Origin: DATDMG01 sp036518955
GTDB lineage: Bacteria; Actinomycetota; Actinomycetes; Actinomycetales; Kineosporiaceae
DNA length: 19,491 nt
NCBI GenBank assembly: GCA_036518955.1
Contig: DATDMG010000113.1
Coordinates: 1 to 19,491, forward strand
Reading direction: 5' to 3'
Made by a program: the position numbers and the translations under genes. The notes below the pieces were generated by a model. It was not told the origin of the DNA and made no database searches. It saw only the letters and a program-made list of their open reading frames with translations. Of this stretch, positions 7,573-14,817 are shown piece by piece; position 1 is the first letter of the stretch, and the number at the start of each line of letters is the position of its first letter.

Positions 7573-9225
7573 TCAGACGGCGGCCCCGACGGGGGTGGCG
7601 CCGAGCCCTCGCCGGAGGGCGGCCCGGTCCGCCTTGCCCGCAGGGGTGAGCGGGACGACGGTGACGAACCGGTACTCCGACGGCCGCAGGTGCACCGGCA
7701 GCCGGTCTGCCACGTGGGCCCGCAGGACACGGGCAGCGTCGACGTCCCGGGCTCCCGCTCCGGTCCCGGCGGCGAACTGGACGAAGGCGACGAGTCGCAC
7801 GTCACCGTCACCCAGGTCGACGCCGTCCACCACGGCGGCGACGACGCCGGGGTGGCTCAGCAGGCACGTCTCGACCTCGAACGGCTCGATGCGGAACCCG
7901 CGTACCTTGATCTGGTCGTCCGCCCGCCCGAGATAGACCAGCTCGGTCGCGCCCGTCAGGCCCGGCACCGGGCGACGGACGGCGAGGTCGCCGGAACGGT
8001 AACCACGCCGGCCGTCCGGCAGGGTCACGAACCGTTCGGCCGTGAGGTCGGGGCGACCGCGGTAGCCGCGCGCCACGCCGGGGCCCACGACCCACAGCTC
8101 GCCGGGCGTGTCGTCGGGGACGACCTGTCCCTCCAGGTCGCGCAGCGACACCTCCAGGTCCGGGATCGGCACCCCGATCGGACTGCTGCCCGGATCGTCG
8201 AGGTCGGCCTCGGCCAGCGGCCGGTAGGTGACGTGGACCGTGGTCTCGGTGATCCCGTACATGTTCACCAGGCGCGGCCGGTGGGTCCCGTACCGCGCGA
8301 TCCACGGTTGGAGCATTCCGACGTCGAGGCGCTCGCCGCCGAAGACGACGGTGCGTAACGGCATCCGCTCCGCCGCCGGCAGGGCCGCGTCGGCGGCGAG
8401 CAGCACACGGAACGCCGACGGGGTCTGGTTGAGGACCGTCACCCCCTCGGTCCGCAGCAGCCGCACCAGGTCCGAGGGGGCCCGCGCCGCGTCGGGCGGG
8501 ATGACGACGAGGCGACCGCCGTGCAGCAGCGCACCCCAGATCTCCCACACCGAGAAGTCGAAGCTCGGGGAGTGGAAGAGCACCCAGGTGTCGTGCTCGT
8601 CGAACCCGAACCAGCCGGCGGTGGCGGTGAACAACCGGACGACGGCCCGGTGCTCCACCTCGACACCTTTCGGCCGACCGGTCGACCCGGACGTGTAGAT
8701 GACGTAGGCGAGGTGGTCGTCCCGCACGGTCCCAAGAGTCCCGGCAGTCCCCACAGTCCCACGCGTCCCGGCAGTCCCGGCCACGGCGGCCGCCGGCTCG
8801 GCCGGGGCCGGCCGAGGTCCGGCGTTTTCGGGGGCGAGCAGGGCCGCCAGCGAAAGGACCTGCGGTCCGTCGTCCCCCACCCGCGCCGCACCGGCGTCGT
8901 CCGCCAGGACCAGCGCGGTGCCGGAGTCGGCCAGCAGCAACCAGATCCGTTCCCGGGGGTAGTCCGGGTCGACCGGCAGGTAGGCACCACCCGCCTTGAG
9001 CACGCCGAGCATGGCCACGACGAGTTCGGGTGAGCGCCGGGCGCACAACCCCACCACGACGTCGGGCCCCACGCCCCGGGCTCGCAGCGCGACCGCGACC
9101 GCGTCGGCGCGTGCGTCCAGTTCACGGTAGGTCAGTCCGCGCCCCGCCGACGTGACGGCGATCCGTTCCGGAAACTCCGCGGCGCGGGCCTCGACGATCT
9201 CGTGAAGGCACCGACCAGATTCCAT
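7573..9225 (-). CDS. Stand-alone adenylation domain, predicted L-threonine-activating
   Basis: 550 residues, one complete A domain with no carrier domain attached. Core motifs: LTYREL, LKAGGAYLPVD, AYVIYTSGSTGRPKG, FDFSVWEIWG, NQTPSAF, NMYGITETTV, GELWVVG, YRSGDLA and a C-terminal PAGKADRAAL carrying the A10 Lys. Aligning to the PheA pocket by eye gives D-F-W-N-V-G-M-V-H, which with the A10 Lys is the textbook L-Thr code also used by SyrB1. Role: ATP-dependent activation of Thr and loading, in trans, of the carrier domain fused to the halogenase encoded 61 bp downstream. In SyrB1 the A and T domains are on one chain; here they are split. An odd Gly-Thr-X repeat sits between the A2 and A3 motifs. 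Start ATG at 9225 has AAGGAG 8 nt upstream. Confidence 0.93.
   Translation of the reverse strand: MESGRCLHEIVEARAAEFPERIAVTSAGRGLTYRELDARADAVAVALRARGVGPDVVVGLCARRSPELVVAMLGVLKAGGAYLPVDPDYPRERIWLLLADSGTALVLADDAGAARVGDDGPQVLSLAALLAPENAGPRPAPAEPAAAVAGTAGTRGTVGTAGTLGTVRDDHLAYVIYTSGSTGRPKGVEVEHRAVVRLFTATAGWFGFDEHDTWVLFHSPSFDFSVWEIWGALLHGGRLVVIPPDAARAPSDLVRLLRTEGVTVLNQTPSAFRVLLAADAALPAAERMPLRTVVFGGERLDVGMLQPWIARYGTHRPRLVNMYGITETTVHVTYRPLAEADLDDPGSSPIGVPIPDLEVSLRDLEGQVVPDDTPGELWVVGPGVARGYRGRPDLTAERFVTLPDGRRGYRSGDLAVRRPVPGLTGATELVYLGRADDQIKVRGFRIEPFEVETCLLSHPGVVAAVVDGVDLGDGDVRLVAFVQFAAGTGAGARDVDAARVLRAHVADRLPVHLRPSEYRFVTVVPLTPAGKADRAALRRGLGATPVGAAV
8727..8780 (-). repeat. 9-bp repeat coding (Gly-Thr-X)6 inside the A domain
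   Basis: About six degenerate 9-bp units (pattern GTCCCx on the plus strand) encode consecutive Gly-Thr-X triplets with X = Ala, Arg, Val, Ala, Leu, Val. The run lies in the loop just before the ATP-binding P-loop motif, where A domains vary in length, so it is likely tolerated as a loop expansion. Confidence 0.75.
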
Positions 9226-9241
9226 GAAAGGCGCTCCTTTC
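9226..9241 (-). promoter_or_regulatory. Hairpin enclosing the ribosome binding site of the Thr A-domain gene
   Basis: On the minus strand GAAAGG (9241-9236) can pair with CCTTTC (9231-9226) around AGCG, ending at the base before the ATG at 9225. The Shine-Dalgarno AAGGAG (9239-9234) is inside the stem and loop. Such a structure could dampen or gate translation; the stem is only 6 bp, so the effect is inferred. Confidence 0.5.
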
Positions 9242-9364
9242 ACTGCACCAGGACGCCCACCGAACGACAGGAATTCATGGCAGGAATTACCGGGTAGGCG
9301 CACCGGCCCAGGCCATGACAGGCCGGAGCACCACCCTGCACCGATTCTAGAAATCTCTCGGCCG

Positions 9365-9392
9365 GCCCGGCTGCTCAGTGTTGAGCAGCTGC
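9365..9392. repeat. Flanking repeat copy 1 (3' end of AT-ER gene)
   Basis: GCCCGGCTGCTCA, eight variable bases, then CAGCTGC. The same 13-bp and 7-bp blocks with the same spacing recur at 11715-11742, so the AT-ER gene is bracketed by a direct repeat (20 fixed positions plus 2 chance matches of 28). This copy overlaps the final AT-ER codons. Confidence 0.7.
9371..9388 (-). terminator. Hairpin over the AT-ER stop codon
   Basis: CTGCTCA (9371-9377) and TGAGCAG (9382-9388) form a perfect 7-bp stem with a 4-nt loop that contains the TGA stop of the AT-ER gene. No T-run follows. It may be a partial terminator or pause site before the Thr A-domain gene, 149 bp downstream of the stop. Confidence 0.4.
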
Positions 9393-11675
9393 CGGCGCGG
9401 TCTTCCCGCCCAGCGCCGCCAGACGCCGACCGAGCAGGTCCGCCGTCGCGCGCATGAGCCGGTCCGCCACGACGTCCACATGGCGGGCGTGCCAGGTCTC
9501 CAGGTCGGTGCCCCGCACCCAGCGGTTGAAGGAGCCCATCGCCGGACCACAATGGATCTGATAATTGACCCGATCGGCGTCGCCGTTCAGGGCGGCCCGG
9601 CTGGTGTGCCGGAAGTACCAGCGGAACACCAGTGCCATCCGCTTGCGCGGGTCCTCCTGGGCCCGCGCCAGTTCGTCGGGACGCCGACCGGCCAGGTACT
9701 CGGCGACCTCGGTCCAGACGTCGTCCAGCGGACGGCCGAACGCCTCCTGGACGCTGCGACGCGAGGCGACGTCGAGGGATTCCAGTCCGGAGTACCGGCG
9801 GTAGAGCTGGTACAGCTTGTTGGCCCGGGCCGCGAACAACGTACCCTTGCGGACGACCTGCACCCGGGCGCCGATCTCGAACAGGTCGCCGGCGGGTGCA
9901 TAGGTGGTGTCCTGCACGTCGAGCCCGGCGAGCAGGTCCTTGACCGCGTCGGAGGTGCCCGCCTCGGGTGTGCACTGGTTGATCGAGCCGGTGACCACGA
10001 AATCGGCTCCGAGCACGAACACCGCGGCCAGCGCCTCCGGCGACCCGAGGCCACCGGCCGCCCCGACCCGCAACGGTGTCGGCACCGGGTAGCGGGCGGC
10101 GAGCTCGCGGCGCAGCTCGAGCATGGCGGGCAGCAGGGTCAGCGCGACCCCCGCGTCGGTGTGGCCACCGGAGTCCGACTCCACGCAGATGTCGTTGCTC
10201 ACCGGCAGGGACCGGGCGAGCTCTGCCTCGTCCGCCGTCAGCTCCCCGGCGGCGACCAGGCGGTCGAGAAGGGCCTGCGGGGGCGGGCTGAGGAAAGCGG
10301 TGGCCACCTCGGGCCGGGACACCTTGGCGATCAGCCGGTTCACCGCGACCGGGCGCCCCTGCCGGTCGCGGTGCGCGCCGGTGAACCGCCACCGCAGCAG
10401 CGCCGGCGTGAGCTGCGGGTAGGCGGACGCCTCGACCAGCCGCACCCCGCGTTTCAGGTAGCACTCGACGAGGGCCTCCTCGTGGCGGGGGTCGTCGAGC
10501 GTGCACAGCAGGTTCATCCCGAAGGTGGCGCCGGGGCCGAGGTCGCGCTCCAGCCGCGAGATCGCGCCGTCGACCGCGCCGACCCGCAGGCCGCCGCTGC
10601 CGAAGAACCCGAGGTACCCGGCGCGGACCATCCTCGTCACCAGGTCGGTCGACGACACCCCGTGGTACATCGACCCGGCCAGGTAGGCGTGGCGCAGGCC
10701 GTGGTCGCGCCGGAACCCCTCGTCGCCGAGGCGCCCTGGGTCGAACCCGCCGGGCCGAACCGCGGCAGGAACCGTGGACGGCGGGCGAGGCACGCGCGCG
10801 GACGCCGAGGCCGGCGACGGCACGGCGTGGTGGCGGCGCCGCGCGGCCCGCCACAGGTCGGTGAGCACGGTGCCGGGACCGAGTTCCACGACCTCGGTGA
10901 CGCCGTCCGCCAGCATCCGCCGGACGATGTCCGACCAGCGCACCGGACGCTCGATCTGCTCGGCGAGCAACGCCGCCACGTCGGCGTCACCGTAGGGGCC
11001 CGCGGTGACGTTCGACAGCACCGTCCGGTGGGGGGGCGCCAGCGTGACGCCGGCGAGGTGGTCCGCGAAGTCCCGCGCGGCCGCCGCCATGGAGCGGGAG
11101 TGGAACGCGGCGCTCACCGCCAGCGGCACCGACCGGCCGACCCCACGCTCCCGCAGGTCCCGCGCGGCCGCCGCGAGCGCGTCCGTCGGGCCCGACAGGA
11201 CCACCTGATCGGGGGCGTTGTGGTTGGCGACGTCCAGCTCCGCGTGGCCGCCCTCGGCGAGCGCGCGGAGCACGTCCTCGACGGGGGCGCGCACCACGGC
11301 GAGCATCCCGCCACCGGTTGCGCGGGCCATCAGCTCGGCCCGCCACTGCACGATCCGGACCCCGGTGACGAAGTCGAACGACCCGGCGACGAACAGCGCC
11401 GCGTACTCACCCAGGCTGTGCCCGGCCAGATGCGTCGGGACCTCGGGGTCGTCCTGCGACCGGGCGAGCCCCGCGAGGGCGGAGGTGACGAACAGGGCCG
11501 GCTGGGCGTAGCGGGTGGACGAGAGCCGATCCTGCGGGTTCTGCAGGCAGAGTTCGGCCACCGAGTAGCCCAGCTGCTCGTCGGCTTGCGCCACCAGGTG
11601 TGCGAAGCGCTCGAACAGCCCGGCACCCATGCCCCGTCGCTGCGCCCCCTGCCCGGGGAAGACCCACGCCGTCAT
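9375..11675 (-). CDS. Trans-acting acyltransferase-enoylreductase (AT-ER) bidomain protein
   Basis: 766 residues. Residues 1-290 are a FabD-type acyltransferase: MTAWVFPGQGAQ start, GHSLGE with nucleophile Ser87, and AFHS with His192, the pattern of malonyl-CoA-specific ATs. After a Pro/Ala linker (about 275-305), residues 305-750 match the PfaD-like FMN enoylreductase family (motifs such as DICVESDSGGHTD and GAAGGLGSPEA). Known role: in trans-AT polyketide synthases such a protein loads malonyl units on AT-less modules and its ER reduces enoyl intermediates in trans. No ketosynthase lies in the window, so the PKS it serves should be beyond the left edge. Start at 11675 follows GGAGG by 7 nt. 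It is the first gene of the presumed operon. Confidence 0.93.
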   Translation of the reverse strand: MTAWVFPGQGAQRRGMGAGLFERFAHLVAQADEQLGYSVAELCLQNPQDRLSSTRYAQPALFVTSALAGLARSQDDPEVPTHLAGHSLGEYAALFVAGSFDFVTGVRIVQWRAELMARATGGGMLAVVRAPVEDVLRALAEGGHAELDVANHNAPDQVVLSGPTDALAAAARDLRERGVGRSVPLAVSAAFHSRSMAAAARDFADHLAGVTLAPPHRTVLSNVTAGPYGDADVAALLAEQIERPVRWSDIVRRMLADGVTEVVELGPGTVLTDLWRAARRRHHAVPSPASASARVPRPPSTVPAAVRPGGFDPGRLGDEGFRRDHGLRHAYLAGSMYHGVSSTDLVTRMVRAGYLGFFGSGGLRVGAVDGAISRLERDLGPGATFGMNLLCTLDDPRHEEALVECYLKRGVRLVEASAYPQLTPALLRWRFTGAHRDRQGRPVAVNRLIAKVSRPEVATAFLSPPPQALLDRLVAAGELTADEAELARSLPVSNDICVESDSGGHTDAGVALTLLPAMLELRRELAARYPVPTPLRVGAAGGLGSPEALAAVFVLGADFVVTGSINQCTPEAGTSDAVKDLLAGLDVQDTTYAPAGDLFEIGARVQVVRKGTLFAARANKLYQLYRRYSGLESLDVASRRSVQEAFGRPLDDVWTEVAEYLAGRRPDELARAQEDPRKRMALVFRWYFRHTSRAALNGDADRVNYQIHCGPAMGSFNRWVRGTDLETWHARHVDVVADRLMRATADLLGRRLAALGGKTAPAAAQH

Positions 11676-11714
11676 CGCCCCACCTCCGCGCCGAGGCTAG
11701 GCGGCCACCGGATC

Positions 11715-11742
11715 GCCCGGCTGCTCAACTCTGCACAGCTGC
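11715..11742. repeat. Flanking repeat copy 2 (upstream of AT-ER gene)
   Basis: Second copy of the 13+8+7 bp pattern found at 9365-9392, located 40 bp upstream of the AT-ER start. It could be an operator half-site or a trace of a duplication that accompanied insertion of the AT-ER gene. Confidence 0.65.
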
Positions 11743-11760
11743 GCCCGGCCGAGGGCACAG

Positions 11761-11810
11761 CGTGACCCCGGACACCACGTGACGCTGCAGAACGCGTGAC
11801 GCTGCAGAAT
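11761..11810 (+). promoter_or_regulatory. 17-bp-spaced direct repeats and candidate leaderless promoter
   Basis: CGTGAC occurs at 11761, 11778 and 11795, exactly 17 bp apart; the last two copies extend to a 15-bp identity (CGTGACGCTGCAGAA). CAGAAT at 11805-11810 is a plausible -10 box seven bases before the ATG at 11817, which would give a leaderless mRNA. Direct repeats at a promoter suggest a regulator site serving this gene, the divergent biosynthetic operon, or both. Confidence 0.5.
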
Positions 11811-11816
11811 GTCGGC

Positions 11817-13022
11817 ATGCGCGCGCAGTCCTCGACGCCGCGACGGATCGACGTGGCCGAGCGGCGGGCCCGGTTGGGGCGCCGGCACCGGCTCGCCCTC
11901 CCGGCGCCGGGTCCCACCGAGGTCGCCCGCGCCCTGGTGGCCCTGCACGGCACGGACCCGACGACGTCCTACCTGTCGGTGTGGGCCCGCACCCCGCAGG
12001 GTGACGGCGACGTCGCGGCGGTCGAGCGGGCCCTCTACGAGGAGCGTTCGCTGCTGCGCCTGTTGGCGATGCGTCGCACCGTCTTCGCCGTGACGCGGGA
12101 CTCGGCCCCGGTCGTGCTCGCCGCCTGCTCACGCGAGGTCGCCGGCCGCGAACGACGCAAGCTCGTCGGGTGGCTCACCGACACCGGGGTCGCCGCGGAT
12201 CCGGACGGATGGCTGGCCACGGTCGAGCAGGTCGCCCTCGAGGCTTTGGCGGGGCTCGGCGAGGCGACGGCCGCGCAGCTGGGCGAGTGCGACCCCCGGT
12301 TGCGCACCGAGATCACGCTGGGCCGGGGCACGGCCAACGAGGGCAGCGCGCGCCTGGCCAGCCGGGTGCTGCTCGTCCTCGCCGCGCAGGGGCGGGTCGT
12401 GCGCGGACGCCCCCTCGGCTCGTGGACGTCGACCCAGTTCACCTGGACGACCGCCGGCGCCTGGTTCGACGGCGGCCTGCCCGAGGTCGACGTCCCCGAG
12501 GCCGAGGCGGAGCTGGTGCGAGCCTGGCTGACGGCATTCGGGCCGGCGACCGTCGACGACCTGCGCTGGTGGACCGGCTGGACCCAGACCCGCACCCGGA
12601 CGGCGCTGGCCCGGGTCGCCACCGCCTCCGTCGACCTCGACGGGGTGCCGGCACTGGTGCTCGCGGACGACGTCGAGGTCGAGCCGGAGCCGGAGCCGTG
12701 GGTCGCGCTGCTGCCCGCGCTCGACCCGACGACGATGGGCTGGGCGGCCCGGGAGTTCTACCTCGGGGCGCACGCGCCTGCGCTCTTCGACCGCACCGGC
12801 AACGCCTCCGCGACGGTGTGGGTCGACGGGCGGGTGGTCGGCGGATGGGCTCAGCGCGCGGACGGCGAGGTCGTCGTCCGGCTGCTGGAGGACGTGGGGC
12901 ACGACGCCGTCCGGTCGGTCGAGAAGCGCGCCGCCGAGCTGACCACCCACCTGGGTCCGGTGCGGCTGTCCGCCCGGGGCAGGACGATGTCCCCGCTGGA
13001 GAAGGAACTGCGAGGCGGCTGA
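11817..13022 (+). CDS. Winged-helix DNA-binding domain protein (HTH_42; AlkZ/YcaQ-like fold), catalytic motif absent
   Basis: 401 residues from ATG 11817; an in-frame GTG at 11796 would add seven, but neither has a good Shine-Dalgarno and a leaderless start fits the upstream -10 box. The sequence is typical of the HTH_42 family: RRIDVAERRARLGRRHRLA opening, a DPTTSYLSVWART segment, and late motifs DPTTMGW and FDRTGNASATVWVDGRVVGGW. The family includes AlkZ, a glycosylase that protects the azinomycin producer by unhooking DNA crosslinks, and YcaQ. Those enzymes carry QxQ or QxD where this protein has His44-Gly-Thr46, so glycosylase activity is doubtful. It is divergent from the biosynthetic operon, which raises self-resistance or regulation as possibilities. 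It ends in a hairpin shared with a converging remnant. Confidence 0.85.
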   Translation: MRAQSSTPRRIDVAERRARLGRRHRLALPAPGPTEVARALVALHGTDPTTSYLSVWARTPQGDGDVAAVERALYEERSLLRLLAMRRTVFAVTRDSAPVVLAACSREVAGRERRKLVGWLTDTGVAADPDGWLATVEQVALEALAGLGEATAAQLGECDPRLRTEITLGRGTANEGSARLASRVLLVLAAQGRVVRGRPLGSWTSTQFTWTTAGAWFDGGLPEVDVPEAEAELVRAWLTAFGPATVDDLRWWTGWTQTRTRTALARVATASVDLDGVPALVLADDVEVEPEPEPWVALLPALDPTTMGWAAREFYLGAHAPALFDRTGNASATVWVDGRVVGGWAQRADGEVVVRLLEDVGHDAVRSVEKRAAELTTHLGPVRLSARGRTMSPLEKELRGG

Positions 13023-13036
13023 GGGCGGGCCTCAGC
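13018..13036. terminator. Bidirectional hairpin between converging genes
   Basis: GCTGAGG (13018-13024) and CCTCAGC (13030-13036) form a perfect 7-bp stem with a 5-nt loop. It contains the stop codons of the winged-helix gene (plus) and of the TetR remnant (minus). No T-run, as is common in actinomycetes. Confidence 0.6.
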
Positions 13037-13200
13037 GGGCGCCCTGCCCGGTCGCGGCGCGCAGCACCGGGAGCAGGACGACGTCCACCACCTGCTCGAC
13101 GTAGCCGGGTGTGATCGGCTCCCCGCCGCCGAGGAAGCGTTTGATGAGCATGGCGGGACCGACCTCGCCCACGAGCGGGTCGACGGGGGCGTCGGGCAGC
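13032..13200 (-). pseudogene. C-terminal remnant of a TetR-family regulator
   Basis: About 55 codons look like the end of a TetR ligand-binding domain: GELPDAPVDPLVGEVG, then a hydrophobic helix, GGGEPITPGYVEQVVDVVLL and a short tail to the stop at 13032. Upstream of about 13200 the minus-strand reading becomes the antisense of an MFS gene, so the DNA-binding half is missing. The pattern fits loss of the middle of a divergent tetR/MFS exporter pair by one deletion. Confidence 0.7.
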
Positions 13201-14209
13201 TCGCCGCCTGGGTGGTCAACGGGTACACCCTCGCCTTCGGCGGGTTCCTCCTGCTCGGCGGCCGGGCCGGCGACATCCTCGGCCGGCGCCGGGTCTTCGG
13301 GTACGGCATCGCCCTGTTCTCGCCGGCCTCGCTGGCCGGCGGGTTCGCCCAGAACCCGGAATGGCTCCTCGCCGCGCGAACCGGTCGCGTTCCTCGCGAT
13401 CGAGACCCGGACGGCGCAGCCCATCACGCCGCTGCACAGGTTCGCCGACCGCAACCGGTCCGGGGCCTACTTCGTGGCCTTCTGCCTCACCGGCGCGCTG
13501 ATGGGCCTCTTCTTCTTCCTCACCCTGTTCATGCAGAACATCCTCGACTACGACCCCGTCCAGGCGGGCCTGGCCTTCCTGCCCGTCAGCGTGGGCGTGC
13601 TGCTGACCGCCGGGGTGGCGTCCCAGGTACTGCCCCGCACCGGCCCGAAGCCCCTGCTGCTGGCCGGGGTGCTCCTCGTCGCGGTCGCCTTCGCGTGGCT
13701 CTCCCGGGTGTCGGACACCAGCACCTACGTGGGCAGCCTCCTCGGCCCGCTCTCCGTGTTCGGCATCGGCACCGGGCTGATGTTCGTGCCGCTGACGATG
13801 CTCGGCGTCTCGAACGTCCCGCGGGGAGGAGACCGGGGCGACGTCCGCTCTCCTCAACGCGATGCAGCAGGTCGGTGGGGCGCTCGGGTTGGCGATCCTG
13901 GTGTCCGTGGCGAGCGCCGTCCAGCGGCACGAGGTCGCGGACGGAGCGACCGACCCGCGTCACCTGCTCGTCACCGCCACCTCGGTGACCTTCGTCGTCA
14001 CCGCCGGGATCGCCCTGCTCGCCCTGGTCGTCGCCACCGTGGTGATCCGGTCGTCGGCGTCGGTGGCGCCCTTCGACCCGATGGCGATGCTCGGCACCAT
14101 CGAACCGGGCGCCGACGACGCGACCCCGACGGACGCCGTCCACCTGTCCTCCGCCGGCCCGGCGGACGGCGTCCGGCACGACCTGGCACCGGCCGAGCAG
14201 CGCGACTGA
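13200..14209 (+). pseudogene. Degenerate DHA2-type MFS multidrug exporter
   Basis: Three frames must be joined to read it. Segment 1 (about 13200-13380) gives WVVNGYTLAFGGFLLLGGRA and GDILGRRRVF, the usual start region of 14-TM exporters, but without its first helix. Segment 2 (about 13388-13825) resumes at FLAIETRTAQPITPLHRFAD; roughly 130-140 residues normally between these are gone. Segment 3 (about 13826-14209) begins EETGATSALLNAMQQVGGAL and runs to the stop; the shift between 2 and 3 is explained by one extra G in a GGGG run near 13824. Two deletions and a frameshift mean no functional transporter. Together with the TetR remnant it marks a lost regulator/exporter pair. Confidence 0.85.
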
Positions 14210-14225
14210 CCTGAACGCCCGCCCA

Positions 14226-14246
14226 CCGGGGCGATCACAGCCCCGG
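14226..14246. terminator. Bidirectional hairpin between MFS remnant and cupin gene
   Basis: CCGGGGC (14226-14232) pairs with GCCCCGG (14240-14246) around a 7-nt loop; adjacent GCCCG/CGGGC can extend it with a bulge. It overlaps the cupin stop codon and lies just after the MFS remnant stop, so it can end transcription from both sides. Confidence 0.55.
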
Positions 14247-14630
14247 CGGGCCGCCTCCGGTCAGGTGACGGGGTGCGGTCAGCTCGCCCGGAGTGTCGCC
14301 GGTGTTGACCGTCGTACCGGGCTCCAGCAGCAGCACCGTGGCGCCACCGGACGACACCGGCTGGTGCGCGACGCCTCTCGGGACGACGTACGCCTCGCCC
14401 GGCCCCAAGGTCACGTCGCCGTCGTCCAGCCGGATCGTGAGGGATCCCGTCAGCACGAGGAAGAACTCGTCGGTCTCCGGATGGCTGTGCCGGGTGAACT
14501 CCCCCAGCGTCCGGACCACCCGCACGTCGTAGTCGTTGACGGTCGCCACCGTGCGCGGCGACCACACCTCGTCGAACGTGTCCAGCACGGCGGCCAGGCT
14601 CACGGCTCGTGATTCGCTCATGCCGTTCAT
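14235..14630 (-). CDS. Small single-domain cupin protein
   Basis: 131 residues forming one cupin beta-barrel. Metal-site residues are visible: His48 and His50 in TRHSHPETDEFF, with Asp54/Glu55 in the usual acid position, and His89 in VVPRGVAHQPV. Glycine turns TGSLTIRL and LGPGEAY match cupin motifs 1 and 2. Small cupins of this kind bind a metal and may act as isomerases, oxygenases or ligand sensors; the substrate is not predictable. The start is set at 14630 (MNGMSES); an ATG at 14621 is equally possible, and no clear Shine-Dalgarno decides. The frame is open further upstream but that part is not cupin-like. It is separated from the biosynthetic operon by the winged-helix gene and the tetR/MFS scar, so a role in the pathway is unlikely. 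Confidence 0.85.
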   Translation of the reverse strand: MNGMSESRAVSLAAVLDTFDEVWSPRTVATVNDYDVRVVRTLGEFTRHSHPETDEFFLVLTGSLTIRLDDGDVTLGPGEAYVVPRGVAHQPVSSGGATVLLLEPGTTVNTGDTPGELTAPRHLTGGGPPGL

Positions 14631-14817
14631 GCTGACACGGTGACAACCACCGATGCGTGTGCCGCGGACCGGACCCGGCCCGACGTCCATCGCCCTCGGT
14701 GACCCAGCTGAGCCCGATCACGCGACGTCCCCCGCAGATCCGGACATTGCCTGAGGCATACACTGGGATCGACTCAGAGGGGTCACGGACAGTCCGTTGG
14801 TCATCTACAGTTGGTGG

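Noticed and set aside
5382..7649. A 755-codon open frame on the plus strand
   Set aside because: Antisense to the SyrC-like and halogenase genes; composition is that of a GC-rich shadow frame.
6312..7811. A 499-residue version of the T-halogenase
   Set aside because: The added 100 residues are spacer repeats and antisense-like sequence overlapping the A gene; ATG 7511 starts right at the carrier domain with AGGAGA upstream.
7573..10854. A 1093-residue version of the Thr A-domain protein
   Set aside because: The extra N-terminal half overlaps the AT-ER gene out of frame and has no domain. ATG 9225 has a proper Shine-Dalgarno and starts a normal A domain.
9378..11765. A 795-codon open frame on the plus strand
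   Set aside because: Antisense to the AT-ER gene, which has intact catalytic motifs and a good ribosome binding site.
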